Assembly: GCA_963783235.1 (NCBI GenBank)
Contig: CAWAMN010000001.1
Coordinates: forward strand, 496,001 to 560,000
DNA length: 64,000 nucleotides
Source of the DNA: Thiohalomonas sp963783235
GTDB lineage: Bacteria; Pseudomonadota; Gammaproteobacteria; Thiohalomonadales; Thiohalomonadaceae
Direction: 5' to 3'
Part shown: in pieces, positions 18,597-28,112 of the stretch
Layout: each line of letters begins with the position of its first letter
Position numbering within the stretch: position 1 is the first letter of the stretch
Position numbers and translations under genes: made by a program
Notes under the pieces: generated by a model
The model's database searches: none
Seen by the model: the letters and a program-made list of their open reading frames with translations, nothing else
What the model was told of the DNA's origin: nothing

Positions 18597-19271
18597 ATGA
18601 ACCACCACGCGGGCATTGGTATGACCTCCCAGCGCACCCGCGAACGGCTCGTGCAGCGGCTGGTCGATCGGGGCGTGGCCGATGCCCGTGTACTGGACGT
18701 CCTGCGCAGCCTGCCCCGGCATATCTTTGTCGATGAGGCCCTGGCAACCCGCGCCTACGAAGATACCGCACTACCTATAGGAAGCGGTCAGACCATATCG
18801 CAGCCCTACATCGTGGCCCGCATGACGGAACTGCTGATGATCGGGGAGCCCAAAAGGGTGTTGGAGGTGGGCTCCGGCTGCGGCTATCAGACCGCGGTGC
18901 TCGCCCGCCTGGTGGACAGCATCTACAGCATCGAGCGGATTGACCCCCTTTATCACAAGGCCAGGCGCCACCTTCGCGAGCTTTCCATCTACAACGTCTC
19001 GTTGCGTCTGGGCGACGGCTACGCCGGCTGGTCCCAGCATGCGCCTTTTGATGCCATTCTGGTGGCCGCGGCGCCCCCTGAAATCCCCGAGGCGCTGCTT
19101 GCGCAGTTGGCGGACGGGGGACGGATGGTGCTACCGGTGGGGGAGGGGGAGCAGCAGGAACTGGTGGTGATTACCCGTCGCGGCAATGTCTGCGAAAAGG
19201 AGGTCGTCGAATCGGTGAGCTTCGTTCCGATGCTCAAGGGCATGGTCGGCCGTTCGCGGGTGGCCGGCTGA
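18597..19271 (+). CDS. pcm: Protein-L-isoaspartate O-methyltransferase
   Basis: 224 residues, starting directly after the surE TGA. Family motifs are visible: IGSGQTISQPYIVARMTELL near residue 61, the SAM-binding VLEVGSGCGYQTAVLA near residue 86, and FDAILVAAAPPEIPEALL. It repairs isoaspartyl damage in ageing proteins. The next gene overlaps its stop by one base, so surE-pcm-yqaA-nlpD are likely translated in series. Confidence 0.96.
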   Translation: MNHHAGIGMTSQRTRERLVQRLVDRGVADARVLDVLRSLPRHIFVDEALATRAYEDTALPIGSGQTISQPYIVARMTELLMIGEPKRVLEVGSGCGYQTAVLARLVDSIYSIERIDPLYHKARRHLRELSIYNVSLRLGDGYAGWSQHAPFDAILVAAAPPEIPEALLAQLADGGRMVLPVGEGEQQELVVITRRGNVCEKEVVESVSFVPMLKGMVGRSRVAG

Positions 19272-19852
19272 TGTTCGCCGCGATCTACGAACGGGTCATG
19301 CGCTGGGCGGTTCACCCGCACGCGCCTCGCTACCTGGCGGGAATGAGTTTCGCCGAATCCTCGTTCTTCCCCGTACCGCCGGATATGATGCTGGCGCCGA
19401 TGGCCCTGGCCAATCCTGCCAAGGCGTGGCGGTATGCGGCCATTACCACCGTGGCCTCGGTGGTGGGGGGCCTGTTTGGCTACCTTATCGGACACTTTCT
19501 GTTCGAACTGATCGAGCCGCTACTGCACGAAGCCGGCTATTGGCACAAGTACCAGGAGGTGCGCGGCTGGTTTTCCGAGTGGGGCTTCTGGGCTGTGTTC
19601 CTTGCAGGCTTCTCCCCGGTGCCTTACAAGATCTTTACCATTGCCGCCGGCGTGATCGGTATGTCCCCGCTGGCGTTCGCGCTCGCCTCGCTCATCAGCC
19701 GCGGAGGGCGATTCTATCTGGTGTCCGCGCTGATGGTGTGGGGAGGGGAGCGGATGGAGCGCACCTTGAGGAACTACATCGACCGCATCGGCTGGGTGAC
19801 TGTCGCGATAGCGATTATCGCGTATGTGGCATTGAACGGTAGTAATGTTTAA
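19271..19852 (+). CDS. yqaA: YqaA family (DedA/VTT-type) membrane protein
   Basis: 193 residues with several hydrophobic segments (about 45-70, 110-145, 170-190) and the VTT/DedA signature pattern ESSFFPVPPDMMLAPMAL followed by GFSPVPYKIFTIAAGVIGM. Members are inner-membrane proteins thought to help lipid carrier or phospholipid translocation. Located between pcm and nlpD, as in many gammaproteobacteria. Its end overlaps nlpD by eight bases. Confidence 0.87.
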   Translation: MFAAIYERVMRWAVHPHAPRYLAGMSFAESSFFPVPPDMMLAPMALANPAKAWRYAAITTVASVVGGLFGYLIGHFLFELIEPLLHEAGYWHKYQEVRGWFSEWGFWAVFLAGFSPVPYKIFTIAAGVIGMSPLAFALASLISRGGRFYLVSALMVWGGERMERTLRNYIDRIGWVTVAIAIIAYVALNGSNV

Positions 19853-20666
19853 CGGATGGTTCAGAGTCCTTGTCCTGACGAGTGTCCTGCTGGGCCTTGC
19901 GGCTTGCAGCATGCCCCGGACGCGGGACCCGGGATATCACCATGTCCGGCCCGGGGATACACTTTATTCGATAGCCTTCGACTACGGCCTGGACTACCGC
20001 GAGGTCGCCCGTTGGAACCGTATCAGCCCCCCCTATCGCATCTATGCCGGGCAGCAGCTTTCATTGATTCCGCCGGGCAAACAGAAGCTTCAGCCCCTGG
20101 CCTATTATTCGAAGCCGGTGGAAGACAAGTCCGTAGGGGCCTGGACGCCGTCTGAGGGTCCGAGTCACAGCGAACCGACGACCCACTCCCAACCCGTCAA
20201 GACCCCGACACCATCCCGCAGTCGCCCAACTCCCCCCAAAAAGCGGCCGGTTGAAAAAACCCGAGCGCATCCCAAGAGTCAAAATGTGACCGCCCCCACA
20301 AAATGGGGATGGCCAACGACCGGGAAGGTTGTCAGGCGCTTTTCCCTGAAGCAGGGTAAAAAGGGCATCGATATTCAGGGCCGGACGGGGCAGCCCGTCA
20401 TGGCGACTGCCGGAGGCGATGTGGTGTATAGCGGTAAAGGCCTGATCGGATACGGGAATTTGATCATCATCAAGCACAGCGATGCCTATCTGAGTGCCTA
20501 CGGCCATAACCGCCGCCTCCTGGTCAAGGAAGGGGAGCGGGTCAAACAGGGACAAAAAATCGCCGAAATGGGGCAGAGGCCGAAATCAGGGTCTATACTT
20601 CATTTTGAGATCCGTAAGAACGGACGTCCTGTTGATCCCATTCGTTATTTGCCGACCAAACACTAA
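19845..20666 (+). CDS. nlpD: Lipoprotein NlpD: LysM plus degenerate LytM/M23 domain
   Basis: 273 residues. A lipobox LGLAAC at about residues 16-21 marks an exported lipoprotein. A LysM domain (YHHVRPGDTLYSIAFDYGLDYREVARWN...IYAGQQLSLIP) is followed by a Pro/Thr/Lys-rich linker (about 95-150) and an M23 domain. The zinc site looks degenerate: the position of the first His-Gly-Asp box reads KGIDIQG, as in activator-type NlpD proteins. It probably activates an amidase (AmiC) in daughter-cell separation. It precedes rpoS, and rpoS promoters often lie inside nlpD. Confidence 0.93.
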   Translation: MFNGWFRVLVLTSVLLGLAACSMPRTRDPGYHHVRPGDTLYSIAFDYGLDYREVARWNRISPPYRIYAGQQLSLIPPGKQKLQPLAYYSKPVEDKSVGAWTPSEGPSHSEPTTHSQPVKTPTPSRSRPTPPKKRPVEKTRAHPKSQNVTAPTKWGWPTTGKVVRRFSLKQGKKGIDIQGRTGQPVMATAGGDVVYSGKGLIGYGNLIIIKHSDAYLSAYGHNRRLLVKEGERVKQGQKIAEMGQRPKSGSILHFEIRKNGRPVDPIRYLPTKH

Positions 20667-20675
20667 GGATTTCAT

Positions 20676-20794
20676 ATGGCCAGAAAAGTCTCCATGAAGT
20701 CGAGGACTTTCAAGCCTACCCCGAGGAGAACTCGGAGCAGCAAGAAGCAGCTTCTGAGGAGGAGGAGGAGAAAAGCCAATTTACGGCCGGGGAT
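20676..20794 (+). other. rpoS: rpoS 5' end, out of frame with the rest as sequenced
   Basis: ATG at 20676 has a good ribosome site (AAGGA, seven bases upstream) directly after nlpD, but its frame soon diverges from sigma. If the AAAA run after AGA (20684-20687) had one more A, the frame would read MARKSLHEVEDFQAYPEENS, then an acidic stretch of Glu, and join the main RpoS frame, giving about 318 residues. This is the probable true start of RpoS. Confidence 0.65.
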
Positions 20795-21631
20795 GTGCCC
20801 GATGGCCAAATGGATGCAACACGGCTGTACCTGAGCGAAATCGGTTTCTCGCCGCTGCTCTCGGCCGAAGAAGAGGTCTTTTACGCGCGCCTGGCCCAGA
20901 AAGGGGATGAGAGCGCGCGTAAGCGGATGATCGAGTCCAATCTGCGGCTGGTCGTCAAGATTGCCCGCCGTTACCTGAATCGGGGCCTGGCGCTGCTCGA
21001 TCTCATCGAGGAGGGCAATCTCGGGCTCATACGCGCAGTCGAGAAATTCGATCCCGAGCGCGGTTTCCGTTTTTCCACCTATGCGACCTGGTGGATCCGG
21101 CAGACCATCGAGCGGGCCATCATGAATCAGACCCGAACGATTCGCCTGCCGATCCATGTCGTCAAGGAGATCAACGTCTATCTGCGGGCGGCGCGCCAGT
21201 TGGCCCAGAAGCTGGACCACGATCCGACCCCCGAGGAGATTTCCGAGGTTCTCGACAAACCGGTCGAGGACGTCAAGCGTATGCTGAGCCTCAATGAGCG
21301 GGTGACGTCCGTGGACGTGCCGCTCGGCCGCGACGCCGACAAGTCGGTACTGGACTCGATTCCGGACGACAACAACATCGACCCTTCCGACCTGCTTCAG
21401 GACAGCAACCTCAAGACCAACATCAGCGCCTGGCTTTCCAAGCTCTCCGATAAGCAGCGCGAAGTGGTCGAACGCCGCTTTGGTCTACACGGGCACGATG
21501 TGAGCACCTTGGAAGACGTTGGCAACCAGATCGGCGTAACGCGTGAACGTGTTCGCCAAATTCAGATCGAAGCCTTGCGCCGTATGCGTGAAATCATGGA
21601 GAAAGAGGGCTACAGCGGCGAGGCACTGTAA
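20795..21631 (+). CDS. rpoS: RNA polymerase sigma factor RpoS (readable part)
   Basis: 278 residues in frame from a GTG at 20795, which has no convincing ribosome site. All sigma regions are present: 1.2 (DATRLYLSEIGFSPLLSAEEE), the core-binding and -10 region 2 (NLRLVVKIARRY, GFRFSTYATWWIRQTIERAI), region 3 (LDHDPTPEEIS), and region 4 with VERRFGLHG and a helix-turn-helix TLEDVGNQIGVTRERVRQIQIEALRRMRE. RpoS directs stationary-phase and stress transcription. The natural start is probably 20676 with a one-base consensus error between. The N-terminal extension would be unusually acidic. Confidence 0.93.
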   Translation: MPDGQMDATRLYLSEIGFSPLLSAEEEVFYARLAQKGDESARKRMIESNLRLVVKIARRYLNRGLALLDLIEEGNLGLIRAVEKFDPERGFRFSTYATWWIRQTIERAIMNQTRTIRLPIHVVKEINVYLRAARQLAQKLDHDPTPEEISEVLDKPVEDVKRMLSLNERVTSVDVPLGRDADKSVLDSIPDDNNIDPSDLLQDSNLKTNISAWLSKLSDKQREVVERRFGLHGHDVSTLEDVGNQIGVTRERVRQIQIEALRRMREIMEKEGYSGEAL

Positions 21632-21648
21632 CCGGGCATCGAAAAAAT

Positions 21649-21696
21649 AACCACAGAGGATGCGGGGGCTGGCCCTCTGCGTCCTCTGTGGTTTTG
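21649..21696 (+). terminator. Intrinsic terminator after rpoS
   Basis: AACCACAGAGGA at 21649-21660 and TCCTCTGTGGTT at 21682-21693 form a perfect 12-bp stem, followed by TTGTGTTTT. The stem sequence belongs to the CCACAGAG repeat family seen at other gene borders in this window. Confidence 0.75.
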
Positions 21697-21770
21697 TGTT
21701 TTCAGGTCTGAAAACGACAAGACCAAAAAAGGCGCCCCGATCATCGTATGACCTCTACGGCTTGCCCGTC

Positions 21771-22178
21771 TCAGGGAATCAGCAGCGCTGCGGCAACACG
21801 GCGGCCCTCGGCGGCGAGGACGTTGTAGGTTCGGCAGGCGGCGCGAGAGTCCATGACCTCCAGCCCCACGCCGCGTTGGGCGAAAACGGCGGTGATTTCC
21901 GGCCGCGGAAACCGCAGAGACGGCCCTGCCCCAAAGATCACTACCTCCGGTTCCAAAGCCGCCACCTGCTCGAAGTGCTCGAGCTTCAGATCGTCCAATT
22001 CCTCCGGTGGCCAGTCTTCAACCAGGGTATCCTGGGTAATAACAAAGCTGCGGGTCAGCTGTTTGCGGCCCCGATTTTCCACATTGGCCTCGGATGCGGG
22101 TAGAGCGACGGTGATTTCGCCTTCGCTGTATCCGTGGATCGCATAGCCGGTCGCGGTGAGGTCCTGGGCGAATTTCAT
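21771..22178 (-). CDS. Mth938-like domain protein (DUF498 family)
   Basis: 135 residues; the whole protein is one Mth938-like domain with the central motif EVVIFGAGPSLRFP and a C-terminal GLEVMDSRAACRTYNVLAAEGRRVAAALL. Human NDUFAF3 is a homologue; the bacterial role is unclear. It is convergent with rpoS and divergent from the aminotransferase gene. Confidence 0.85.
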   Translation of the reverse strand: MKFAQDLTATGYAIHGYSEGEITVALPASEANVENRGRKQLTRSFVITQDTLVEDWPPEELDDLKLEHFEQVAALEPEVVIFGAGPSLRFPRPEITAVFAQRGVGLEVMDSRAACRTYNVLAAEGRRVAAALLIP

Positions 22179-22314
22179 GGGTGTTCCGGGCGGTGTTTGG
22201 AGTCGTCGTCAATTGACAGGAAACGCACACGTTCAGTAATGTTAGCAGCTTTCCATTCGCCGCCGCGAATTCGCGCGGACGTCGTCCATCAATCCCATAT
22301 CCGGTACGCCAGAC

Positions 22315-23498
22315 TTGATTGAAGAATTCCATAGGATCAAGCGTTTACCTCCCTATGTCTTCAATATCGTCAACGAGCTGAAGGCTAAGGCCCGGGCCGC
22401 GCGGCGAGGACATCATCGATTTCGGCATGGGCAATCCCGGATCAGCCGACGCCGCAGCACATCGTCGACAAGCTGGTGGAGGTGGCGCAACGCGACGATA
22501 CCCATCGCTATTCCGTGTCGCGGGGTATCCCGCGGCTGCGCCGGGCGATCACCCGTTGGTACAAGCGATCGCTACGACGTCGATCTGGATCCCGAAAGCG
22601 AGGCGATCGTCACCATCGGCTCCAAAGAGGGCCTGGCCCACCTGGCGCTGGCGACCATGTCGGTCCGGGCGATGCGGTTCTGGTGCCCAATCCGGCCTAC
22701 CCGATCCATCCTTACGGCTTCGTGATCGCCGGGGCGGATATCCGCCATGTGCCGCTTGTCCCCGGGCGTGGACTTCTTTGCCGAGCTGCAAAAGGCGATC
22801 AAGGACTCCTGGCCCCGAGCCGAAGATGCTGGTGCTCAACTTCCCGGGCAACCCAACGACCCAGTGCGTGGATCTGGAGTTCTTCGAAAAGGTGGTCGCG
22901 GTCGCCCGCGAGCACCAGATCTGGGTGGTGCATGATCTGGCCTACGCCGATCATCGTGTTCGACGGCTACAAGGCGCCGTCGATCCTCAGGTGCCCGGGC
23001 GCCAAGGAGGTGGCGGTGGAGTTTTTCTCCCTGTCCAAGAGCTACAACATGCCGGGCTGGCGCGTCGGCTTCATGTGCGGCAACCCGAACGCTGGTGGCG
23101 GCCCTGGCGCGGATGAAGTCGTATTTGGACTACGGCATGTTCACGCCCATCCAGGTGGCCGCCATCGCTGCTCTGGAAGGGCCGCAGGAGCTGCGTCGAG
23201 GAGATCCGCGAGATGTACCGCAGCCGGCGCGACGTGCTGTGCGACGGGCTGAACGCCATCGGCTGGGCGGTGGAGCAGCCCAAGGCGACGATGTTCGTCT
23301 GGGCGCCCATTCCCGAGCCCTACCGGCATCTGGGCTCGCTGGAGTTTTCCAAGAAACTGCTTGCAGGAGGCCAAGGTGGCGGTCTCGCCGGGCATCGGCT
23401 TCGGTGAATATGGCGACGATCACGTCCGTTTCGGCCTGATCGAAAACGAACACCGCACCCGCCAGGCCGTGCGCGGCATCCGCGAGATGTTCCGCTAA
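22315..23498 (+). pseudogene. alaC: Class I aminotransferase (alanine transaminase, AlaC type), many single-base indels
   Basis: Joining the frames recovers an almost complete protein of about 390 residues: it starts (TTG 22315) MIEEFHRIKRLPPYVFNIVNEL, then RGEDIIDFGMGNP, LVLNFPGNPTTQCVDLEFFE, the PLP lysine in EFFSLSKSYNMPGWRVGF, and ends RQAVRGIREMFR. At least ten isolated one-base indels interrupt it, near 22400, 22440, 22566, 22661, 22764, 22815, 22952, 22990, 23090, 23191 and 23361. Residues between the breaks are conserved with no sign of decay, so this looks like a poor consensus, not a dead gene. It probably makes alanine from pyruvate and glutamate. The order aminotransferase-hom-thrC is common in gammaproteobacteria. 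Confidence 0.85.
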
Positions 23499-23539
23499 GG
23501 ATCGGCCTGCTGCTGACAGAGGCGGAAGCAGAGAACGAT

Positions 23540-24855
23540 GTGAATCGGTCAAAGGTGGGCCTTCTGGGCCTGGGTACCGTCGGCGGCGGCACCGTCAACG
23601 TCCTGCATGCGCAATGCTGAAGAGATCATGCGACGCGCGGGGCGCTGCCATCGAGGTGGTCCATGCCGCTGCCCGCGACTTGAACAAGCCGCGCATCTGC
23701 GACACCGAAGGCATCACGCTGACCACGGATCCGAACGAGGTGGTGGACGACCCGGAAGTGGATGTGATCCTGGAGCTGATCGGCGGCGAGGGACTGGCCC
23801 GCGATATGATGCTGCGCGCCATTGAAAACGGCAAGCACGTCGTCACCGCCAACAAGGCACTGATCGCCAAACACGGCAACGAGATCTTCGCCGCGGCCGA
23901 GGCCAAGGGCGTGATCGTCGCTTTCGAGGCGGCGGTGGCCGGTGGTATTCCCATCATCAAGGCCCTGCGTGAAGGGCTCGCCGCCAACCAGATTGACTGG
24001 TTGGCCGGGATCATCAACGGTACCGGCAACTTCATCCTGACGGAGATGCGGGACGAGGATCGTGATTTTGCCGACGTCCTGGCCGAGGCGCAGCGCCTTG
24101 GCTATGCCGAAGCGGACCCCACCTTCGATGTGGAAGGCATTGATGCGGCCCACAAGCTGACCATCATGGCCTCCATCGCCTTCGGCATGCCGCTGCAAGT
24201 TTGATGAGGTCTATACCGAGGGCATCACCCACGTCACCCGCGACGATGTGACGTTACGCCGAGGAACTCGGTTATCGCATCAAGCACCTGGGTATCGCCC
24301 GGCGGACCTGGAACGGGATCGAGTTGCGTGTGCACCCCACGCTGATCCCCGAACGGCAGCTGATCGCCAACGTTGACGGCGTGATGAATGCCGTGGTGGT
24401 GAAAGGCAACGTGGTGGGTCCGACGCTCTATTACGGCGCCGGTGCCGGTGCCGAACCGACCGCATCGGCGGTAGTGGCGGACCTGGTTGATGTCGTGCGC
24501 GCCGATCTCGTGTGCCCCGGAGAGCCGGGTGCCGCATCTGGGTGTTCAACCGGATTCGCTCGCGGATGAGTCGATTCTCCCCATGGACGAGGTCGAAACC
24601 GCCTATTACCTGCGCATGCAGGTGGTCGATCGCCCCGGCGTACTTGCCGATCTCACCCGGACCTTCGCGGACCTCGATATCTCCATCGAGGCGGTGGTTC
24701 AGAAAGAACCGCCGCCGGGTGAAAGTCTGGTGACCATCATTCTTCTGACGCGCACCGTGCAGGAGCGGCAGATGGTCAAGGCCATGGAGATCTTTGGTGA
24801 GATGGATGCCATCTTCGGCGACGTCACGCGCATTCGTCTCGAATATCTGCAGTAG
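23540..24855 (+). pseudogene. hom: Homoserine dehydrogenase, several single-base indels
   Basis: Begins at GTG 23540 with the NAD-binding GLLGLGTVGGGTV. The main body (23614-24204) includes VTANKALIAKHG, EAAVAGGIPIIKALREGL, INGTGNFILTEM and AEADPTFDVEGIDAAHKL; the C-terminal ACT domain (YYLRMQVVDRPGVLADLTRTFADLDISIEAVVQ) is in another frame, ending at 24855. Breaks lie near 23605, 23645, 24197, 24254 and 24515. Reassembled, the protein is about 437 residues, the normal length with an ACT regulatory domain. It reduces aspartate semialdehyde to homoserine, with thrC downstream. Confidence 0.88.
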
Positions 24856-24861
24856 TTTTGT

Positions 24862-24976
24862 GAACCACGGAGAACACCAGGCAAGGGCAGGCCGGTCGGC
24901 GTGCCCTTGCCTCGGCAGGTGACGGACCGAGCCGTCACGCCGTACAATCGCATCCTCTGTGGCCCTCTGCGGTTTA
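24862..24976. repeat. CCACAGAG-type intergenic repeat between hom and thrC
   Basis: Begins GAACCACGGAGAACACC and ends TCCTCTGTGGCCCTCTGCGG, roughly inverted. Inside, GGCAAGGGCA (24880-24889) and TGCCCTTGCC (24902-24911) form a perfect 10-bp hairpin. Confidence 0.5.
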
Positions 24977-24994
24977 AGTTACAGGAACAAACAC

Positions 24995-26074
24995 ATGCCT
25001 TTTCGCACTCGCTATACCGGTCTGATCGACCGCTACCGCGACCGCCTGCCGGTCCATGACGATACCCGAATCATCAGCCTGGGCGAGGGTAATACCCCAT
25101 TGATTCGGCTGAACAATATTCCCCGCGAATTGGGTAAGGACGTGGACATCTACGTCAAATACGAGGGGCTCAATCCGACCGGTTCGTTCAAGGACCGCGG
25201 CATGACCATGGCGGTCACCAAGGCGGTGGAAGAGGGCTCCAAGGCGATTATCTGTGCCTCTACCGGCAACACCTCGGCGGCCGCTGCGGCGTACGCCTCG
25301 CGTGCCGGAATCACCGCCTTCGTGCTGATCCCGGACGGCAAGATCGCTATGGGCAAGCTGGCCCAGGCGATGATGCACGGTTCCGTGGTCATTCAGATCA
25401 AAGGCAATTTCGACGACGGCATGCGGCTGGTCAAGGAAGTCGCCACCGAAGCCCCCGTAACCATTGTCAACTCCATCAATCCGTACCGAATTCAGGGGCA
25501 GAAAACGGCTGCCTTCGAGATCGTCGAAGAACTCGGCGGTGCGCCGGATTTCCACTGCATCCCGGTCGGCAACGCCGGCAATATCACCGCCCACTGGATG
25601 GGATACACCGAATACAAGGATCACGGCATCGTCAACACCACCCCGACCATGGTGGGCTACCAGGCTGCAGGGGCGGCGCCGTTCATGCGCGGCGAAATGG
25701 TGGATGAACCGGAAACCGTCGCCACCGCCATCCGTATCGGCCATCCGCAGAGCTGGGACAAGGCCTGGAACGTCAAAAAAGAGTCCGGCGGTTGGTTCGA
25801 TGAGTGCGCCGACGAGGTGATTCTCGAGGCCCAGAAGTGGCTGGCCGAGAAAGAGGGCGTATTCTGTGAACCCGCGTCCGCGACTTCGCTGGCCGGTGCC
25901 ATGCGGGATATCAAATCGGGCAAGATCCCCGAGGGCAGTAAAATTGTCTGCACATTGACGGGTCATGGTCTGAAGGACCCCGATACCGCTATCGCGCAGA
26001 GCCAGGGCGGTTTGATGACGGTCGAGGCCAACCTCGATTCCGTCAAGCGGGCCATTCTCGACAACATGGCGTAG
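24995..26074 (+). CDS. thrC: Threonine synthase
   Basis: 359 residues from the ATG at 24995, the short threonine synthase form. The PLP lysine is in NPTGSFKDRGMTMAV (about residue 60), the phosphate-binding loop is IPVGNAGNIT, and CTLTGHGLKDPD lies near the end. It converts O-phosphohomoserine to threonine. The TAG stop at 26072-26074 is formed by the GTAG that begins the following REP array. Confidence 0.96.
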   Translation: MPFRTRYTGLIDRYRDRLPVHDDTRIISLGEGNTPLIRLNNIPRELGKDVDIYVKYEGLNPTGSFKDRGMTMAVTKAVEEGSKAIICASTGNTSAAAAAYASRAGITAFVLIPDGKIAMGKLAQAMMHGSVVIQIKGNFDDGMRLVKEVATEAPVTIVNSINPYRIQGQKTAAFEIVEELGGAPDFHCIPVGNAGNITAHWMGYTEYKDHGIVNTTPTMVGYQAAGAAPFMRGEMVDEPETVATAIRIGHPQSWDKAWNVKKESGGWFDECADEVILEAQKWLAEKEGVFCEPASATSLAGAMRDIKSGKIPEGSKIVCTLTGHGLKDPDTAIAQSQGGLMTVEANLDSVKRAILDNMA

Positions 26075-27065
26075 GAGCGGCGCGTCGCCGCGAAGGTGTT
26101 CGAATCCGGCTGCCGCGAATCGCCCCGACGCGGGGCTCCTACAACGACAACAATGAAGCCGAAGTAGGAGCGGCGCGTCGCCGCGAAGGTATTCGAATCC
26201 GGCTGCCGCGAATCGCCCCGACGCGGGGCTCCTACAACACAACAACGAAGCCGAAGGTAGGAGCGGCGCGTCGCCGCGAAGGTGTTCGAATCCGGCTGCC
26301 GCGAATCGCCCCGACGCGGGGCTCCTACACCAGACAACGAAGCCGAAGGTAGGAGCGGCGCATCGCCGCGAAGGTGTTCGAATCCGGCTGCCGCGAATCG
26401 CCCCGACGCGGGGCTCCTTGTACAACAACGAAGCCGCAGGTAGGAGCGGCGCGTCGCCGCGAAGGTGTTCGAATCCGGCTGCCGCGAATCGCCCCGACGC
26501 GGGGCTCCTACACCAGACAACGAAGCCGAAGGTAGGAGCGGCGCATCGCCGCGAAGGTGTTTGAATCCGGCTGGCGCGGATCGCCCCGGCGCGGGGCTCC
26601 TACACCAGACAACGAAGCCGAAGGTAGGAGCGGCGCATCGCCGCGAAGGTGTTTGAATCCGGCTGGCGCGAATCGCCCCGACGCGGGGCTCCACAACGAT
26701 AACAACGAAGCCGAAGGTAGGAGCGGCGCGTCGCCGCGAAGGTGTTCGAATCCGGCTGCCGCGAATCGCCCCGACGCGGGGCTCCTACACCAGACAACGA
26801 AGCCGAAGGTAGGAGCGGCGCATCGCCGCGAGGGTGTTCGAATCCAGCTGGCGCCAATCGCCCCGGCGCGGGGCTCCTACAACGACAACAACGAAGACGA
26901 AGGTAGGAGCGGCGCGTCGCCGCGAAGGTGTTCGAGTCCGGCTGCCGCGAATCGCCCCGACGCGGGGCTCCTACACCAGACAACGAAGCCGAAGGTAGGA
27001 GCGGCGCATCGCCGCGATTTCGTTCGAAGCTTACAGCGGATCGCCCCGGCGCGCGGGCTCCGTAC
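26072..27065. repeat. REP array I: 11 units of about 92 bp
   Basis: Units start at 26072, 26165, 26258, 26350, 26441, 26533, 26625, 26718, 26810, 26904 and 26996 (steps of 91-94). Each has GTAGGAGCGGCGCGTCGCCG near the left end and an inverted end CGACGCGGGGCTCCTAC, joined by a conserved AAGGTGTTCGAATCCGGCTG core. Unit spacers (ACAACGACAACAATGAAGCC or ACCAGACAACGAAGCC) are also shared. The last unit is degenerate. GTAG-headed palindromes of this type are REP sequences mobilised by RAYT transposases; none is encoded in this window. Confidence 0.9.
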
Positions 27066-27134
27066 CAGGCCGTATCAGATAGAGAGCGCACCCATTCAGA
27101 GGGGCGGATCAGGAGCGGAAGCGGAGCCTTGCGG

Positions 27135-28112
27135 TTGACTAGTAATGTACCCGAACTCGCCATCGCAGCGCCGTGGCTCCTGGAGGCCGCGGCCGCCGCC
27201 GATCGGGCCCCCGCGCTGGAGACCCTCTTCTGGCGGGGTAGTCGCCGCCAGCACCTGCCCCAGTCGGCCTCAGACCTTTTCTGGCAGCTTTTCAACCGTG
27301 CGCCAATCGACGGCGACCTTCCCGTTGGCGCGCTGTGTCGCTATGCGGATCGGGGAGAGCTGTTCGAAGGCTGCTGGCTGAAGGCGGACCCGGTTTATCT
27401 GGTGGCCGATCGGGACAGGGTCATACTGACGGGTCCGGTTGAGGATTTCGAGCCCGGCGAAGCCCAATCCCTGGTGGATGAATTCAATCGTCTGTTCGAC
27501 TCGGACGGCTGGCAAATGGAGGCGGGGGAGGCCGGACTGCGGCTGAGAACGCCTCTAAGCTGCACGGCGGAAACCACCGCGTTGGAGAGCGCGATCGGCC
27601 GGGATATTCATCCCCTCCTACCGGGTGGACGCGACCGATTGGAATGGCATCGGTTTCTCACCGAACTGCAGATGTTGCTGCACGGCAGCCCCATCAACGC
27701 GGCCCGGGAGGCGATCGGGCGGGTGCCCGTCAACAGTCTCTGGCCCTGGGGCGCAGGAGAGCTCCCGGCCGTCGTCCCCAGCCCCTGGTCCGTTGTACAC
27801 ACGCAGGACGGATTCGTGATCGGGCTGAGCCGCCGCGGCGGTGGGGTGACTAAACCGGTACCGGACCGCTTCGATGCCCTGCCGACCTCGGGAAGCCGGT
27901 TGCTGGTCCTGCCGGCCCCGGCAGTCGAACCAGCGGAGAACATGATGGCCTCGCTCGAAGAGCGGTGGTTTCTCCCGCTGGAGGCGGCCCTGCGAAGGCG
28001 CGAACTGAGCCAACTGCTTCTCTACCCGGGGAACGGGTGGGAAGTGCGCGTGACACCCGCCCATCTGCGTCGGTTCTGGCGCCGACGTCGCCCCTTGAAG
28101 GAGGCCTCCTGA
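27135..28112 (+). CDS. RpfE-like conserved protein upstream of recJ
   Basis: 325 residues from a TTG at 27135; GGAG at 27123-27126 is eight bases upstream. TTG 27129 is possible, and no ATG or GTG lies near. The segment HRFLTELQMLLHGSPINAAREAIGRVPVNSLWPWGAGELP is the hallmark of the RpfE-type protein family (COG4255-like), which lies next to recJ in Xanthomonas and relatives. Its function is not established. The stop TGA overlaps the recJ ATG by one base, so the pair is translationally coupled. Confidence 0.75.
   Translation: MTSNVPELAIAAPWLLEAAAAADRAPALETLFWRGSRRQHLPQSASDLFWQLFNRAPIDGDLPVGALCRYADRGELFEGCWLKADPVYLVADRDRVILTGPVEDFEPGEAQSLVDEFNRLFDSDGWQMEAGEAGLRLRTPLSCTAETTALESAIGRDIHPLLPGGRDRLEWHRFLTELQMLLHGSPINAAREAIGRVPVNSLWPWGAGELPAVVPSPWSVVHTQDGFVIGLSRRGGGVTKPVPDRFDALPTSGSRLLVLPAPAVEPAENMMASLEERWFLPLEAALRRRELSQLLLYPGNGWEVRVTPAHLRRFWRRRRPLKEAS

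Noticed and set aside
17733..18722. N-terminal extension of the Smr gene up to 18722
   Set aside because: The extension is antisense to surE; the Smr protein has a natural start at 17732.
24974..26428. Long minus-strand open frame over thrC and the REP array, with repeated peptide blocks
   Set aside because: The repeated peptides are just translations of the REP units, and the rest is antisense to thrC. The frames at 25963-27295 and the plus frames in 42658-43249 are rejected for the same reason.
26072..27065. Array of regularly spaced repeats that could suggest a CRISPR
   Set aside because: The spacers are as conserved as the repeats, the units are palindromic GTAG-headed REPs of about 92 bp, and no cas gene is nearby. 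The same holds for 42607-43270.
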